From Ignavibacteria bacterium (GTDB taxonomy: Bacteria > Bacteroidota > Ignavibacteria > Tepidaquicellales > OLB5), in NCBI GenBank assembly GCA_030835025.1, contig JAUQWS010000119.1, forward strand, positions 1 through 41,003: a stretch of DNA of 41,003 nucleotides, given 5' to 3'. A program made the position numbers and the translations under genes. Shown here piece after piece: positions 15,561 to 24,719 of this stretch. A model generated the notes under the pieces. That model had not been told where the DNA came from and ran no database searches. It saw nothing but the letters and a program-made list of their open reading frames with translations. Numbering within the stretch: position 1 is the stretch's first letter; each line of letters opens with the position of its first letter.

Positions 15561-17222
15561 TTATTTTATCAAAGACATCTTCTTAACATCTGTAAAACCA
15601 TCTGTTAAGAGCTTGTAAAAATACACTCCCGAAGGAAGACTTGATGCGTTGAATACTTTCTGGTGAACACCGGATTTTACAACACCGTTAACAAGTACTG
15701 CAATTTCCTGTCCTAAGGAATTATATACCTTCAGGCTTGCGAACCCTTCTTTAGGCATATCAAAAGTAATAACCGATGTTGGATTGAACGGATTCGGGTA
15801 ATTCTGATACAACTTAAAGCTTGAAGGAATCGTTCCGTTATTGCCGGTAACAGCGGTCAGATTCTGCATAAGCAGCGCGCTGTTATGCAGATTCAGCCTG
15901 CCGCCGGAGACTGTTATATTTTGCAATGCCGGTTTTACATCAACTCCCTGCAATATGCTTTGCTTAACCTGAAGTGAATAAGGACCGGGCGAGTTTTTAT
16001 AAGCCTGTATCCATGCAAGCGGGGCAGCCGAGTACATAAAAGCTATTGCTCCCGCCACATGCGGAGTTGCCATTGAGGTACCTGTTGACAAGCCGTAATT
16101 GCTTGCAGTAGTTGTTGAAAGAATACTCGTCCCCGGCGCACCGAGATCAATGGTAGTTAATCCGTATGCTGCACCGCTGTTTTTAGCATCTGTGTTGGTT
16201 GTGTTTGTTACAGAAACCATCCAGTCGCTCGGACATGCAGTCGGAATATCGCCTTGAACATCGATATTGATATTCAGATTAGCTGTAGCGCATGCGCTTA
16301 ATATTCCCGCTGACCCAAGTGAATCATAAAATGCGCACCATAAAGGATAATTGGCAGGCTGGCCGTAATCAACTCCAAATGATGAATTGGTTGAAACAAC
16401 AAATGCTCCCTGTACACCGCTTGTCTGATTATAAATTTTCCTTAACTTTAAGGCATATCCGTAAGCCCTGATAACAATTGATTCAGTTCCGGATGAACCC
16501 TGAATTGCCATGATCTTTACATTCCAGTTAACGCCTGCAACACCCAAATTATTATTTCCGATCGCTCCGGCAGTACCTGAGACGTGTGTTCCGTGAGTTC
16601 CGCTTGCAGTTACATTCCCGTTATTATTGTATGCATTCCAGCCGTTAACGTCATCTATATAACCGTTATTGTCGTCATCAATTCCGTTTGAGGGTATCTC
16701 TGACCAATTCCTCCAGAATTTAACATCAAGATGGTTAAGGTAAAAACCTCCATCAATAACAGCGACAATTATCGAATCGCCGGCAGCAGTCAGTCCGCTT
16801 GTTGTCAAATTCCATGCCTCAGGTGCGTCAATATCAGCGTCGGGGGTTCCGCCCGTTTGTCCGGTGTTATTCATTGACCATTGTTCGCTGAACCGTGTAT
16901 CATTCGGAGTTAACATTGAACGGTCTGATACGTAGTGGTTAAATTGTGCGATCGCTACAGATCTGTCTTTTCTGACTTCATTTAACAACAGGTCTGCATC
17001 AATTGCAGTGTTACTGTATTCAAAGAGCCAGATATTCATATAATCTACAATTGCCTCTTTTTTCTGCAGCCCGGCAAATCCGAAAGCTCTGGAAAGCGTT
17101 TCAGGATTCTCTCCCGGCTTAAGCATTACAATAATTTCGCCGGGAACATAGTTATTTTCCTTTGAGCTCAGGAATGAATTCAGTCCTGAGATAATGACCA
17201 AAACAAGAAGAACTTTTTTCAT
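15561..17222 (-). CDS. Subtilisin-like S8 serine peptidase with T9SS sorting domain
   Basis: This is a 553-residue secreted protease. MKKVLLVLVIISGLNSFLSS is a signal peptide, followed by an inhibitor-I9-like propeptide (residues about 24-105, YVPGEIIVMLKPGENPETLS). The S8 domain carries Asp157 in AVIDGG, His213 in GTHGTHVSG and Ser383 in GTSMATPHVAG; the oxyanion Asn is probably Asn315. The insert NGIDDDNNGYIDDVNGWNAY is the calcium-binding-type loop seen in many exported subtilisins of this group. The tail, from about residue 470 (NYPNPFNPTSVITF ... SGVYFYKLLTDGFTDVKKMSLIK), is a T9SS type A domain. It likely acts at the cell surface or outside. An intrinsic terminator follows. Confidence 0.95.
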   Translation of the reverse strand: MKKVLLVLVIISGLNSFLSSKENNYVPGEIIVMLKPGENPETLSRAFGFAGLQKKEAIVDYMNIWLFEYSNTAIDADLLLNEVRKDRSVAIAQFNHYVSDRSMLTPNDTRFSEQWSMNNTGQTGGTPDADIDAPEAWNLTTSGLTAAGDSIIVAVIDGGFYLNHLDVKFWRNWSEIPSNGIDDDNNGYIDDVNGWNAYNNNGNVTASGTHGTHVSGTAGAIGNNNLGVAGVNWNVKIMAIQGSSGTESIVIRAYGYALKLRKIYNQTSGVQGAFVVSTNSSFGVDYGQPANYPLWCAFYDSLGSAGILSACATANLNINIDVQGDIPTACPSDWMVSVTNTTNTDAKNSGAAYGLTTIDLGAPGTSILSTTTASNYGLSTGTSMATPHVAGAIAFMYSAAPLAWIQAYKNSPGPYSLQVKQSILQGVDVKPALQNITVSGGRLNLHNSALLMQNLTAVTGNNGTIPSSFKLYQNYPNPFNPTSVITFDMPKEGFASLKVYNSLGQEIAVLVNGVVKSGVHQKVFNASSLPSGVYFYKLLTDGFTDVKKMSLIK

Positions 17223-17382
17223 GATTTTTGAAATATTTTGATGTTAATGTTACGAAATATAAGGATGTTAGTTTGCAATTACAACGAAATCAAAAGTGGG
17301 TTAAATAACCAAAATACAGTAGAAATTCGCAGTATTTATTTTAGAAACTCCGATACTTTACCCGGAGAGGAAGGAGGAAACA

Positions 17383-17433
17383 ATGAGTCTATCATTTCTT
17401 GATAAGACATTACAATTGAAACTATTTTTATGA
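17383..17433 (+). CDS. Possible 16-codon ORF with a strong ribosome binding site
   Basis: AAGGAGG (17371-17377) lies 5 bases before an ATG at 17383; the frame reads MSLSFLDKTLQLKLFL and stops at TGA 17431-17433. A consensus Shine-Dalgarno is rare here, so it may be translated. It could equally be a remnant or chance. No homology or promoter supports it. Confidence 0.15.
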   Translation: MSLSFLDKTLQLKLFL

Positions 17434-17464
17434 ATGTATTCATAAATCAGAATGTTAAATGTCT

Positions 17465-18091
17465 CTAAAATAGAAACGAATACATAACTGCACCTGTTAA
17501 ATCCATCCCTTCTCCGTACACGGGTACCCTAACGCTCAATTTCAAGAGCATACTTTCTGAAATATGAAATCCGGTTGAAGTCATTAGAAATAAATTCAAA
17601 GTCGGTAAGAAATCCGGAAGCCAGCCGCAGACACCTCCGCCTGCATAAAAGATAAATCTTTTGACGGGCAAATAATAGGAGGGAGCGATATATAGACCTG
17701 TATGTATTCTTCTGTTTATTGAATTATTCCAAAATACGAATTCTACACCGTTAACCAGAGCAAAATGTTTGGAAAACTTAAAACCCAGGTTTGCGCTCAA
17801 AAGAAATTCAGCGACGGCAAAATTATAATGAAAGGCAGCACCGGCTCCCAGAGAAAAATCCACCACTGATCTTTTTGTTGCAGTTCCGTTTTTAATTTTT
17901 TCCTTAAGCCTGGAGGAATTCCTAACAGGACTTGTATGATGCAGTGAAAATCTTTTTTCAATTAAGCCAAGACGCATGTATTGTGTTTCTGCAACAGGTT
18001 CATTAAGTGAATTTTCGGGATATTGAGAATATATAAAGTTACATGATAATAAAAAAATAACCAATGAAATCGGTTTCAGGAATATGTTCAT
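17465..18091 (-). CDS. Small exported protein, probable beta-barrel
   Basis: This is a 208-residue protein with signal peptide MNIFLKPISLVIFLLSCNFIYSQ. An LSC at residues 15-17 could be read as a lipobox, but the S-Q cleavage site that follows is the more usual one for this genome. After a charged linker (residues 24-70) come regular beta strands: GAGAAFHYNFAVAEFLLSANLGFKF, FALVNGVEFVFWNN, HTGLYIAPSYYLPVKRFIFYAGGGVCG and LLKLSVRVPVYG, ending MYSFLF. A terminal Phe after alternating hydrophobics is typical for outer-membrane barrels. No specific family recognised; isolated between two intergenic stretches. Confidence 0.65.
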   Translation of the reverse strand: MNIFLKPISLVIFLLSCNFIYSQYPENSLNEPVAETQYMRLGLIEKRFSLHHTSPVRNSSRLKEKIKNGTATKRSVVDFSLGAGAAFHYNFAVAEFLLSANLGFKFSKHFALVNGVEFVFWNNSINRRIHTGLYIAPSYYLPVKRFIFYAGGGVCGWLPDFLPTLNLFLMTSTGFHISESMLLKLSVRVPVYGEGMDLTGAVMYSFLF

Positions 18092-18398
18092 TATTCAGAT
18101 TGTAAAAGAGATAACTTCTAAAAAGAAATATTATTTTGCTGATGAGGAAGTCTCACGGTAAAGGAGGATGAATTTGTTAAATCTCTACTCTGCTTATGTA
18201 AATTAAGAGAATATTGGAATATATACAATCAAGTAAAACCGTGTGCAATCGCTACCTCATCCCCCTGACCCCTTCTCCTGAAAGGAGAATGGGAGCTACA
18301 ACCCCAAATTCACAGAGCCGCATAGGTGACGATTCTATATTGCAGGTACTTCTAAGCATTGAATTGCAGATCTTTCCCACATTGGCTCTCCCTCTCCT
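18092..18398. other. 307-base intergenic stretch with palindromic repeats
   Basis: It lies upstream of the 17465-18091 gene and downstream of the glycosyltransferase gene, both on the minus strand. Its left part is AT-rich with an isolated AAAGGAGG at about 18159. Its right part holds one full copy (18255-18295) and most of a second, inverted copy (18384-18424) of the same repeat. Confidence 0.55.
18255..18295 (+). repeat. CCTCA-CCCC-type palindromic repeat, copy A
   Basis: Copy A reads CCTCATCCCCCTGACC, then TTCTCCT-GAA-AGGAGAA (7-bp stem) and TGGGAG. It shares its layout with copy C at 19589-19627 in the same orientation and with copy B at 18384-18424 in the opposite one. The A/B pair is head to head with about 90 bases between, like the bipartite REP elements of other bacteria. 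Confidence 0.65.
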
Positions 18399-18424
18399 TT
18401 AGGAGAGGGAGTTGGAGGGTGAGG
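18384..18424 (-). repeat. CCTCA-CCCC-type palindromic repeat, copy B, inside the glycosyltransferase 3' end
   Basis: CTCCCTCTCCT (18388-18398) and AGGAGAGGGAG (18401-18411) form a perfect 11-bp stem with a 2-base loop. Read on the minus strand it starts CCTCACCCTCCAACTCCC. The loop and first stem base (18399-18401) are the TAA stop codon of the glycosyltransferase, so the repeat encodes its last residues (TSPSNSLS). Confidence 0.7.
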
Positions 18425-19547
18425 TATAATCGTTTTCTGTTAATTCTAATAAACTTTCTGCAAAGGCTCGCCATGAATGGTTTTTTCTGTATGTTTCTAT
18501 ATTAGTAATGAAGCTTTCTTTAAACCTATTTTCAAAAAATTTACTTATTTCTTCTTTCACAGCATCAGCATTTGCTTGTTTTGCTATAAGTCCGGTTTTG
18601 TTTTCTTCAACCATTTCTGCCAGTCCCCCAACATTTGTAACTATTACAGGCAGATCAAAATGGTAAGCAATGCCAACAATGCCGCTTTGAGTGGCGGAGC
18701 GGTAGGGCAGTACACATACATCTGCCGCAGAAAAGAAAACGGATATTTCGTTTTCGGGAATATACCTGATGTGAAGGCTTACTCTTTTACTTATGTTAAG
18801 CTTGCTGATAAGTTCATCATATTTTTTGAAATCGCCGTAGACTTCTCCGGCAATAAGCAGCATGTATTCATCATTTAAGTCTTTCATCGATTCAATCAGG
18901 ATATCGAGTCCTTTATAATCACGTATGAAACCAAAGAACAAAATTACTTTCTTATCAATTGGAATATCAAGTTTCAGTCTTGCTTCTGCGACATTTATCT
19001 TTGAACCGTAATGGTCATAAAGCGGGTGCGGATGTATGATATATTTTGCATCAGGCTTAAGTTCAAGCAGATCCTTTTCAGATGACTTATTCAGTAAAAC
19101 GAATCCATCGCATCTGTTAAAGAAGTGTTTTGTCAGAGATACTGCGCCAAATTGTTTTTCATGTGCAATTACGTTATGCAGTATGGCTGTGACCTTCACG
19201 CCTTTCTTCCTGAGCAAACCCGCTATTTTTCCAAGTGCGGGAGCGAAAAACGGCATCCAGTAGCTTATAAGCACAAGATCGGGATTGAACTTTAATATTT
19301 CCTTTGCAGTTTTGTAGTATGAAAGCGGATTGATGCTGTCAAGGATCCTTGTTACCGGAATATTCCGGTCAGTATCGCTATCAGATACATATTGAGTTTT
19401 CCCCGGAAACAGAAAGCCCGGGTATTGGCGGGTGAACGCGTAAGCTTTTATATCATGCTCTTTGGCAAGCTCAAGATACAATGAATCGCTGAACTGGGCA
19501 ATACCGCCCCGGTATGGATAAAAAGGAGATAAAAATGCGATTTTCAC
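18399..19547 (-). CDS. Glycosyltransferase family 4 (GT-B fold)
   Basis: The enzyme would transfer a sugar from a nucleotide-sugar donor, probably in surface glycan synthesis. I chose GTG 19547, giving VKIAFLSPFYPYRGGIAQFSD, because GT4 proteins open with this strand and glycine loop; a start 48 bases upstream at 19595 adds 16 residues with no family match. Later motifs are LFFGFIRDYKGLDILIESM (donor-domain start) and DVCVLPYRSATQSGIVGIAYHFDLPVIVTNVGGLAEMV, which holds the GT4 donor-binding E/S...E region; the usual first Glu appears replaced by a Gln-Ser context. The last residues (TSPSNSLS) and the stop come from repeat copy B. No other glycan genes are adjacent. Confidence 0.88.
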   Translation of the reverse strand: MKIAFLSPFYPYRGGIAQFSDSLYLELAKEHDIKAYAFTRQYPGFLFPGKTQYVSDSDTDRNIPVTRILDSINPLSYYKTAKEILKFNPDLVLISYWMPFFAPALGKIAGLLRKKGVKVTAILHNVIAHEKQFGAVSLTKHFFNRCDGFVLLNKSSEKDLLELKPDAKYIIHPHPLYDHYGSKINVAEARLKLDIPIDKKVILFFGFIRDYKGLDILIESMKDLNDEYMLLIAGEVYGDFKKYDELISKLNISKRVSLHIRYIPENEISVFFSAADVCVLPYRSATQSGIVGIAYHFDLPVIVTNVGGLAEMVEENKTGLIAKQANADAVKEEISKFFENRFKESFITNIETYRKNHSWRAFAESLLELTENDYTSPSNSLS

Positions 19548-19588
19548 TCTGTAAATTCTTAAAATTATCGCACTTTTACAATTACTTT

Positions 19589-19627
19589 CCCTCACCCCCT
19601 AACCCTTCTCCCGGAGGGAGAGGGGAG
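19589..19627 (+). repeat. CCTCA-CCCC-type palindromic repeat, copy C
   Basis: CCCTCACCCCCTAACCC is followed by TTCTCCC-GGA-GGGAGA and GGGGAG. It lies just upstream of the glycosyltransferase start, in the orientation of copy A and opposite to copy B, so B and C bracket the gene as inverted copies. Confidence 0.65.
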
Positions 19628-19755
19628 AGAAACTTCAAAATTACAGGGTATAGCTTTCAGTCACTTTCATAGTACTGCTTTTTAAATTTCAAATGACTCT
19701 AATAATCACTATTTTCGTGTTTGTTTTTAATTTATGATAAGCTAACAGCACAATT

Positions 19756-20265
19756 ATGCCGGCATTACAGGAAGAAATAATCTGGGAAGGCTCCCAGTCG
19801 CAAGTCCTCAATTTCGGGATTTTTATCTCAATGGGTTTTATCGCAATTATCATTTTGGTGCTTAGCCTTATGTTTTTCCCTTTTGCTGCAGTTCTGGCCC
19901 TCATTCCGCTTGTTTATATGTTCATAAAGTGGCTTGTTGTCAAAAATCACAAATATAAAGTAACTACCGAGCGCATTTTTTACACAACGGGTATATTTTC
20001 CAAAAAGACTGAGGCTATGGAATTATACAGGGTAAGAGATGTTGATATGTATGAACCATTCTGGCAAAGGCTGTTTAAGCTGGGGAACGTTTCGCTGACA
20101 ACATCCGATAAGACAGCTCAGAATTTCCTTTTGAAAGCTGTGCCTGACCCTGCCGGACTATTGAATAACATCAGAAAGAATGTCGAGATCAGGCGGGACG
20201 TGAAGCGCGTCCGCGGTGTTGAATTTCTTGATGATGAAGATTCAGTCGAAGACTTGACTAACTGA
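19756..20265 (+). CDS. Bacterial PH-domain (bPH2/DUF304) membrane protein
   Basis: This is a 169-residue protein. Residues about 17-58 form two membrane helices (NFGIFISMGFIAIIILVLSLMFFP and AAVLALIPLVYMFIKWLVV). They are followed by the bPH2 beta domain: HKYKVTTERIFYTTGIFSKKTEAMELYRVRDVDMYEPFWQRLFKLGNVSLTTSDKT, where the ITxxRI...G...k..e.l.RI.D consensus is clear. The C-terminus is charged and acidic (EFLDDEDSVEDLTN). Function of bPH2 proteins is generally unknown. It lies 17 bases upstream of ccmC, same strand, so it may be co-transcribed with the cytochrome c genes. Confidence 0.85.
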   Translation: MPALQEEIIWEGSQSQVLNFGIFISMGFIAIIILVLSLMFFPFAAVLALIPLVYMFIKWLVVKNHKYKVTTERIFYTTGIFSKKTEAMELYRVRDVDMYEPFWQRLFKLGNVSLTTSDKTAQNFLLKAVPDPAGLLNNIRKNVEIRRDVKRVRGVEFLDDEDSVEDLTN

Positions 20266-20282
20266 AGAATCTAATTTCTTAA

Positions 20283-20933
20283 ATGAACAAAATACTTAAG
20301 TATATTCTTTTTATCTGGCTTGCGGCGGTGATTTGCTTCGCCATAATTATGCCGATACCTGCTATCGGGAATATGGGTGAGCGTGCGAGAATACTGTTTT
20401 TCCATGTGCCGACAGCCTGGGTAAGTACCGTGGCATTTGTTATGGCTTTGGTTTACGGTGCAATGTATATCAAAAAGCGTGATATTATTTATGATTACAA
20501 GGCATCTTCTTCGGCTGCACTTGGACTCGTATTTGCTCTTCTGGCAACTGTAACAGGTGCAATATGGGCAAAATTTGAATGGGGAGCATTCTGGAACTGG
20601 GATCCGCGCCAGACTTCGATCTTTGTGCTGATTCTTATTTACGGCGCATATTTTGCACTGCGAAGTGCGATTGAATCAGAAGAACAGCGTGCGAAGCTGT
20701 CCTCTGTTTATTCAATACTTGCAGGTATTACCGTTCCGTTCTTCATTTTTGTTTTTCCGAGAATTGTCGAATCGCTTCACCCTGATCCGATCGTAAATTC
20801 CAGCGGCAGAGTGAAAATGAACGGCAATATGCTGATCATCTTTTTGAGCTCCCTTGCCGGATTTACTGCCCTTTATGCCTGGATGTTGAATCTGAGAATT
20901 AGAATTGCTAAATTGAACTTAAGGGAGAAGTAA
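20283..20933 (+). CDS. ccmC: Haem-handling protein CcmC for cytochrome c maturation
   Basis: CcmC places haem onto the chaperone CcmE at the outer face of the inner membrane. The 216-residue protein has six hydrophobic segments. The tryptophan-rich signature WGAFWNWDPRQTSIFVLILIYGAY fits the WWD domain of CcmC/CcmF/CcsA. The two haem-ligand histidines of CcmC are present in matching places: FFHVPTAWVS after helix 1, and VESLHPDPI in the late loop. The start ATG 20283 gives MNKILKYILFIWLAAVI. It is followed after 7 bases by ccmD. The order ccmC-ccmD-ccmE is the usual one, which raises confidence in all three. Confidence 0.93.
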   Translation: MNKILKYILFIWLAAVICFAIIMPIPAIGNMGERARILFFHVPTAWVSTVAFVMALVYGAMYIKKRDIIYDYKASSSAALGLVFALLATVTGAIWAKFEWGAFWNWDPRQTSIFVLILIYGAYFALRSAIESEEQRAKLSSVYSILAGITVPFFIFVFPRIVESLHPDPIVNSSGRVKMNGNMLIIFLSSLAGFTALYAWMLNLRIRIAKLNLREK

Positions 20934-20940
20934 AGTATAT

Positions 20941-21063
20941 ATGAGCTTTATTGAGCAGAATTCTTATTATATTGTTTTGGCGGTTACACTGATAATTTGG
21001 CTGGGGCTGTTCCTTTACATGCTTTCAGTTGAAAAAAAGATAAAGAAAATAGAAAAGGAGTAA
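20941..21063 (+). CDS. ccmD: CcmD-like small membrane protein, 40 residues
   Basis: The frame from ATG 20941 to TAA 21061-21063 reads MSFIEQNSYYIVLAVTLIIWLGLFLYMLSVEKKIKKIEKE. One membrane helix (residues about 10-29) is followed by a basic, heptad-like cytoplasmic tail, the layout of CcmD, which stabilises CcmC-CcmE. It is easily missed because of its length. It sits 7 bases after ccmC and 3 bases before ccmE, exactly where ccmD is found in other operons; the call rests on that position and the topology, as CcmD is poorly conserved in sequence. Confidence 0.8.
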   Translation: MSFIEQNSYYIVLAVTLIIWLGLFLYMLSVEKKIKKIEKE

Positions 21064-21066
21064 ACA

Positions 21067-21459
21067 ATGAATAAAAGGTATATAATAGGAATAATCATAA
21101 TTGCGGTATTCCTTGTAGTCGGGTTTTACGCTTTTGTTGATACAAAGGTTGAATATGCAAACTTTACGCACGCCGTTGAAACTCACAAAAAAGTGCAGGT
21201 CAAAGGCTCATGGGTAAAGGATAAAGAGACTGGATTTGATGCTTCTACGAACAAGTTCACTTTCTATATGAAAGATGAGAACAATACAGAAATGAAGGTT
21301 GTACTGGATGGCGCTGAGCCGAATAACTTCAAAATGGCTGAGAGTGTTGTTGCAAAAGGAAAAGTTAAAGACGGTTATTTCCATGCTACTGATGTTCTGA
21401 CCAAATGTCCTTCAAAATACGAAGGCGACGGCCAGGATGTGAAGAAATCAAGCATGTAG
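21067..21459 (+). CDS. ccmE: Haem chaperone CcmE, CXXXY variant
   Basis: CcmE carries haem covalently from CcmC to the cytochrome c ligase. The 130-residue length, an N-terminal membrane anchor (residues 5-24) and an OB-fold domain (VQVKGSWVKDKE...FTFYMKDENNTEMKVVLDG...VVAKGKVKDGYFHATDVLTKC) fit. In the well-known enzyme the haem binds His in H-x-x-x-Y; here the motif is C-P-S-K-Y with Cys114 and Tyr118 (Cys codon at 21406). A CXXXY class is known from archaea and some sulfate reducers, so this is a natural variant rather than an error. No ccmA, B, F or H is in the window. A hairpin terminator follows. Confidence 0.92.
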   Translation: MNKRYIIGIIIIAVFLVVGFYAFVDTKVEYANFTHAVETHKKVQVKGSWVKDKETGFDASTNKFTFYMKDENNTEMKVVLDGAEPNNFKMAESVVAKGKVKDGYFHATDVLTKCPSKYEGDGQDVKKSSM

Positions 21460-21481
21460 CTTGGGAGTGCTCAAGATTTGT

Positions 21482-21520
21482 AAAAAGCCGGAGAATTCCA
21501 GTTCTTCGGCTTTTTGTTTT
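21482..21520. terminator. Bidirectional terminator between ccmE and pyrG
   Basis: AAAAAGCCGGAGAA and TTCTTCGGCTTTTT pair over 14 bp (one G-U pair) around a short loop. T-runs lie on both sides, so it can end both the plus-strand ccm transcript and the minus-strand pyrG transcript; the two genes converge here. Confidence 0.85.
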
Positions 21521-21534
21521 GCAAAATAAACCTG

Positions 21535-23592
<2,058 letters not shown>

Positions 23593-23596
<4 letters not shown>

Positions 23597-24345
23597 TTCA
23601 TCAGCTTTCTTATCTTAAGAAGATCAGCCTTTGTATCAACTGATTGAGAATCTGATCCTGTCAGCACTACTTTTATCTTTTCGCCCGTTTCAATTATGCG
23701 CAGCTGTTCGAGTTTTTCTGCCTGCTCAAGATTGCCCGGTTTTAAACTGACCAGCTGCTTAAGATATGAACTTCTGTAAACGTAAAGCCCGATATGTTTA
23801 TAGTAAGCAATATTTCTTGACCCATCTCTGTTATACGGTATCGGACTGCGCGAGAAATATACAGCGTTTTGGCTGTTATCAAAGATCACTTTAACACAAT
23901 TCGGATTGCTTATCTCTGAAACATCTCTGATCCTGTAAGCAAGGGTAGAAACATTCAGTTTGCTATTTCTTAACAGGGGCTCAATAGCTGCGTCAATGTT
24001 CCCTGGATCGATAAGCGGTTCATCGCCCTGAATATTAACAACAATATCACATTTTATCCGTGCTGCCGCTTCACCTATTCTGTCTGTTCCGTTTTTGTGC
24101 CTGCGCGAGGTCATAACAACATTACCGCCAAAATCCTGAACTGCATTCAATATTCGCTTGTCATCGGTTGCGACGAGCACTTCATTAAGGAGCCTTGACT
24201 TGAGGCATCTTTCGTAGACATGCTGAATCATCGATTTTCCGTGGATCATAGCAAGAGCTTTAGCCGGCAGGCGGGTGGAGGCAAATCTGGCGGGTATGAT
24301 TCCAATAACTGTTTTCTTTCCGCCCTTTGCCTTTTTTAATTTCAC
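23593..24345 (-). CDS. kdsB: 3-deoxy-manno-octulosonate cytidylyltransferase (CMP-Kdo synthase)
   Basis: KdsB activates Kdo with CTP for LPS inner-core synthesis, showing that the organism makes LPS. The 250-residue length fits. The N-terminal nucleotide-binding motif is IGIIPARFASTRLPAKAL, followed by SRLLNEVLVATDDKRI and DIVVNIQGDEPLIDP, the metal-binding region, and the late HIGLYVYRSSYLKQL and LEQAEKLEQLRIIETGEKIKV signatures. A basic lead (MKLKKAKGGKK) precedes the usual start, so an internal start is possible. It overlaps both neighbours, gatC and the HIT gene, by 4 bases. Confidence 0.95.
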
Positions 24346-24635
24346 TTTTCTAATACCTTAGGGACTTTAAAGAAATTATCCGTTTTTTCAGGTGCGTTTT
24401 TCAATGCTTCTTCCCTTGTCAGGCAGTCTTCTGCAATATCTTCCCTGAAAACATTTTCAGTATCGTTAATATTCTCAAGGGGTTTGATCTTATCAAGCCC
24501 GGGTATTTCGTTAAGCTTATCGATATATGCAAGCACTACGTTCATTTCACCCTGAAGCTTTGTTTTCTCTTCCTCTGTGAAACGGAGCTTAGCTAACTTT
24601 GCGATATGTTCTACTTCTTTTATTGTTACCGACAT
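24342..24635 (-). CDS. gatC: Aspartyl/glutamyl-tRNA amidotransferase subunit C
   Basis: GatC is the small stabilising subunit of the GatCAB complex that converts Glu-tRNA(Gln) and Asp-tRNA(Asn) to the correct amidated forms. The family start is SVTIKEVEHIAKLAKLRFTEEEK; I therefore chose ATG 24635 (97 residues) over ATG 24650. The longer version would add MTLEN from a palindromic repeat. A typical middle IDKLNEIPGLDKIKPLENINDTENVFREDI and an end NAPEKTDNFFKVPKVLEK follow. gatA and gatB are not in the window. The stop overlaps the kdsB start by 4 bases. Confidence 0.9.
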   Translation of the reverse strand: MSVTIKEVEHIAKLAKLRFTEEEKTKLQGEMNVVLAYIDKLNEIPGLDKIKPLENINDTENVFREDIAEDCLTREEALKNAPEKTDNFFKVPKVLEK

Positions 24636-24648
24636 GTTTTCTAATGTC

Positions 24649-24709
24649 ATGCTGAACTTGCTTCAGCATCTTTCTTATTATCAAATAGACCCTGAAACAA
24701 GTTCAGGGT
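24649..24709. repeat. Inverted pair of palindromic repeats upstream of gatC
   Basis: Hairpin 1 is ATGCTGAA-CTTGC-TTCAGCAT (24649-24669); hairpin 2 is ACCCTGAA-ACAAG-TTCAGGGT (24689-24709). Read on opposite strands both share the 15-base core CTGAACTTGYTTCAG. The outer stem bases differ (ATG/CAT against ACC/GGT) but pair perfectly in each. The pair lies between plsC and gatC on the minus strand and touches the 5' end of gatC. Confidence 0.8.
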
Positions 24710-24719
24710 AACGCAAAAA

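Noticed and set aside
17465..18091. Reading this protein as a lipoprotein
   Set aside because: LSC occurs in the signal peptide, but the hydrophobic stretch continues past it to an S-Q site like those of other exported proteins here.
18214..18402. Plus-strand 62-codon frame upstream of the glycosyltransferase stop
   Set aside because: It translates the CCTCA-CCCC repeats (LIPLTPSPER...), with no start signal.
24635..24650. Longer gatC start at ATG 24650
   Set aside because: The extra residues MTLEN come from the repeat pair and lie before the conserved GatC start.
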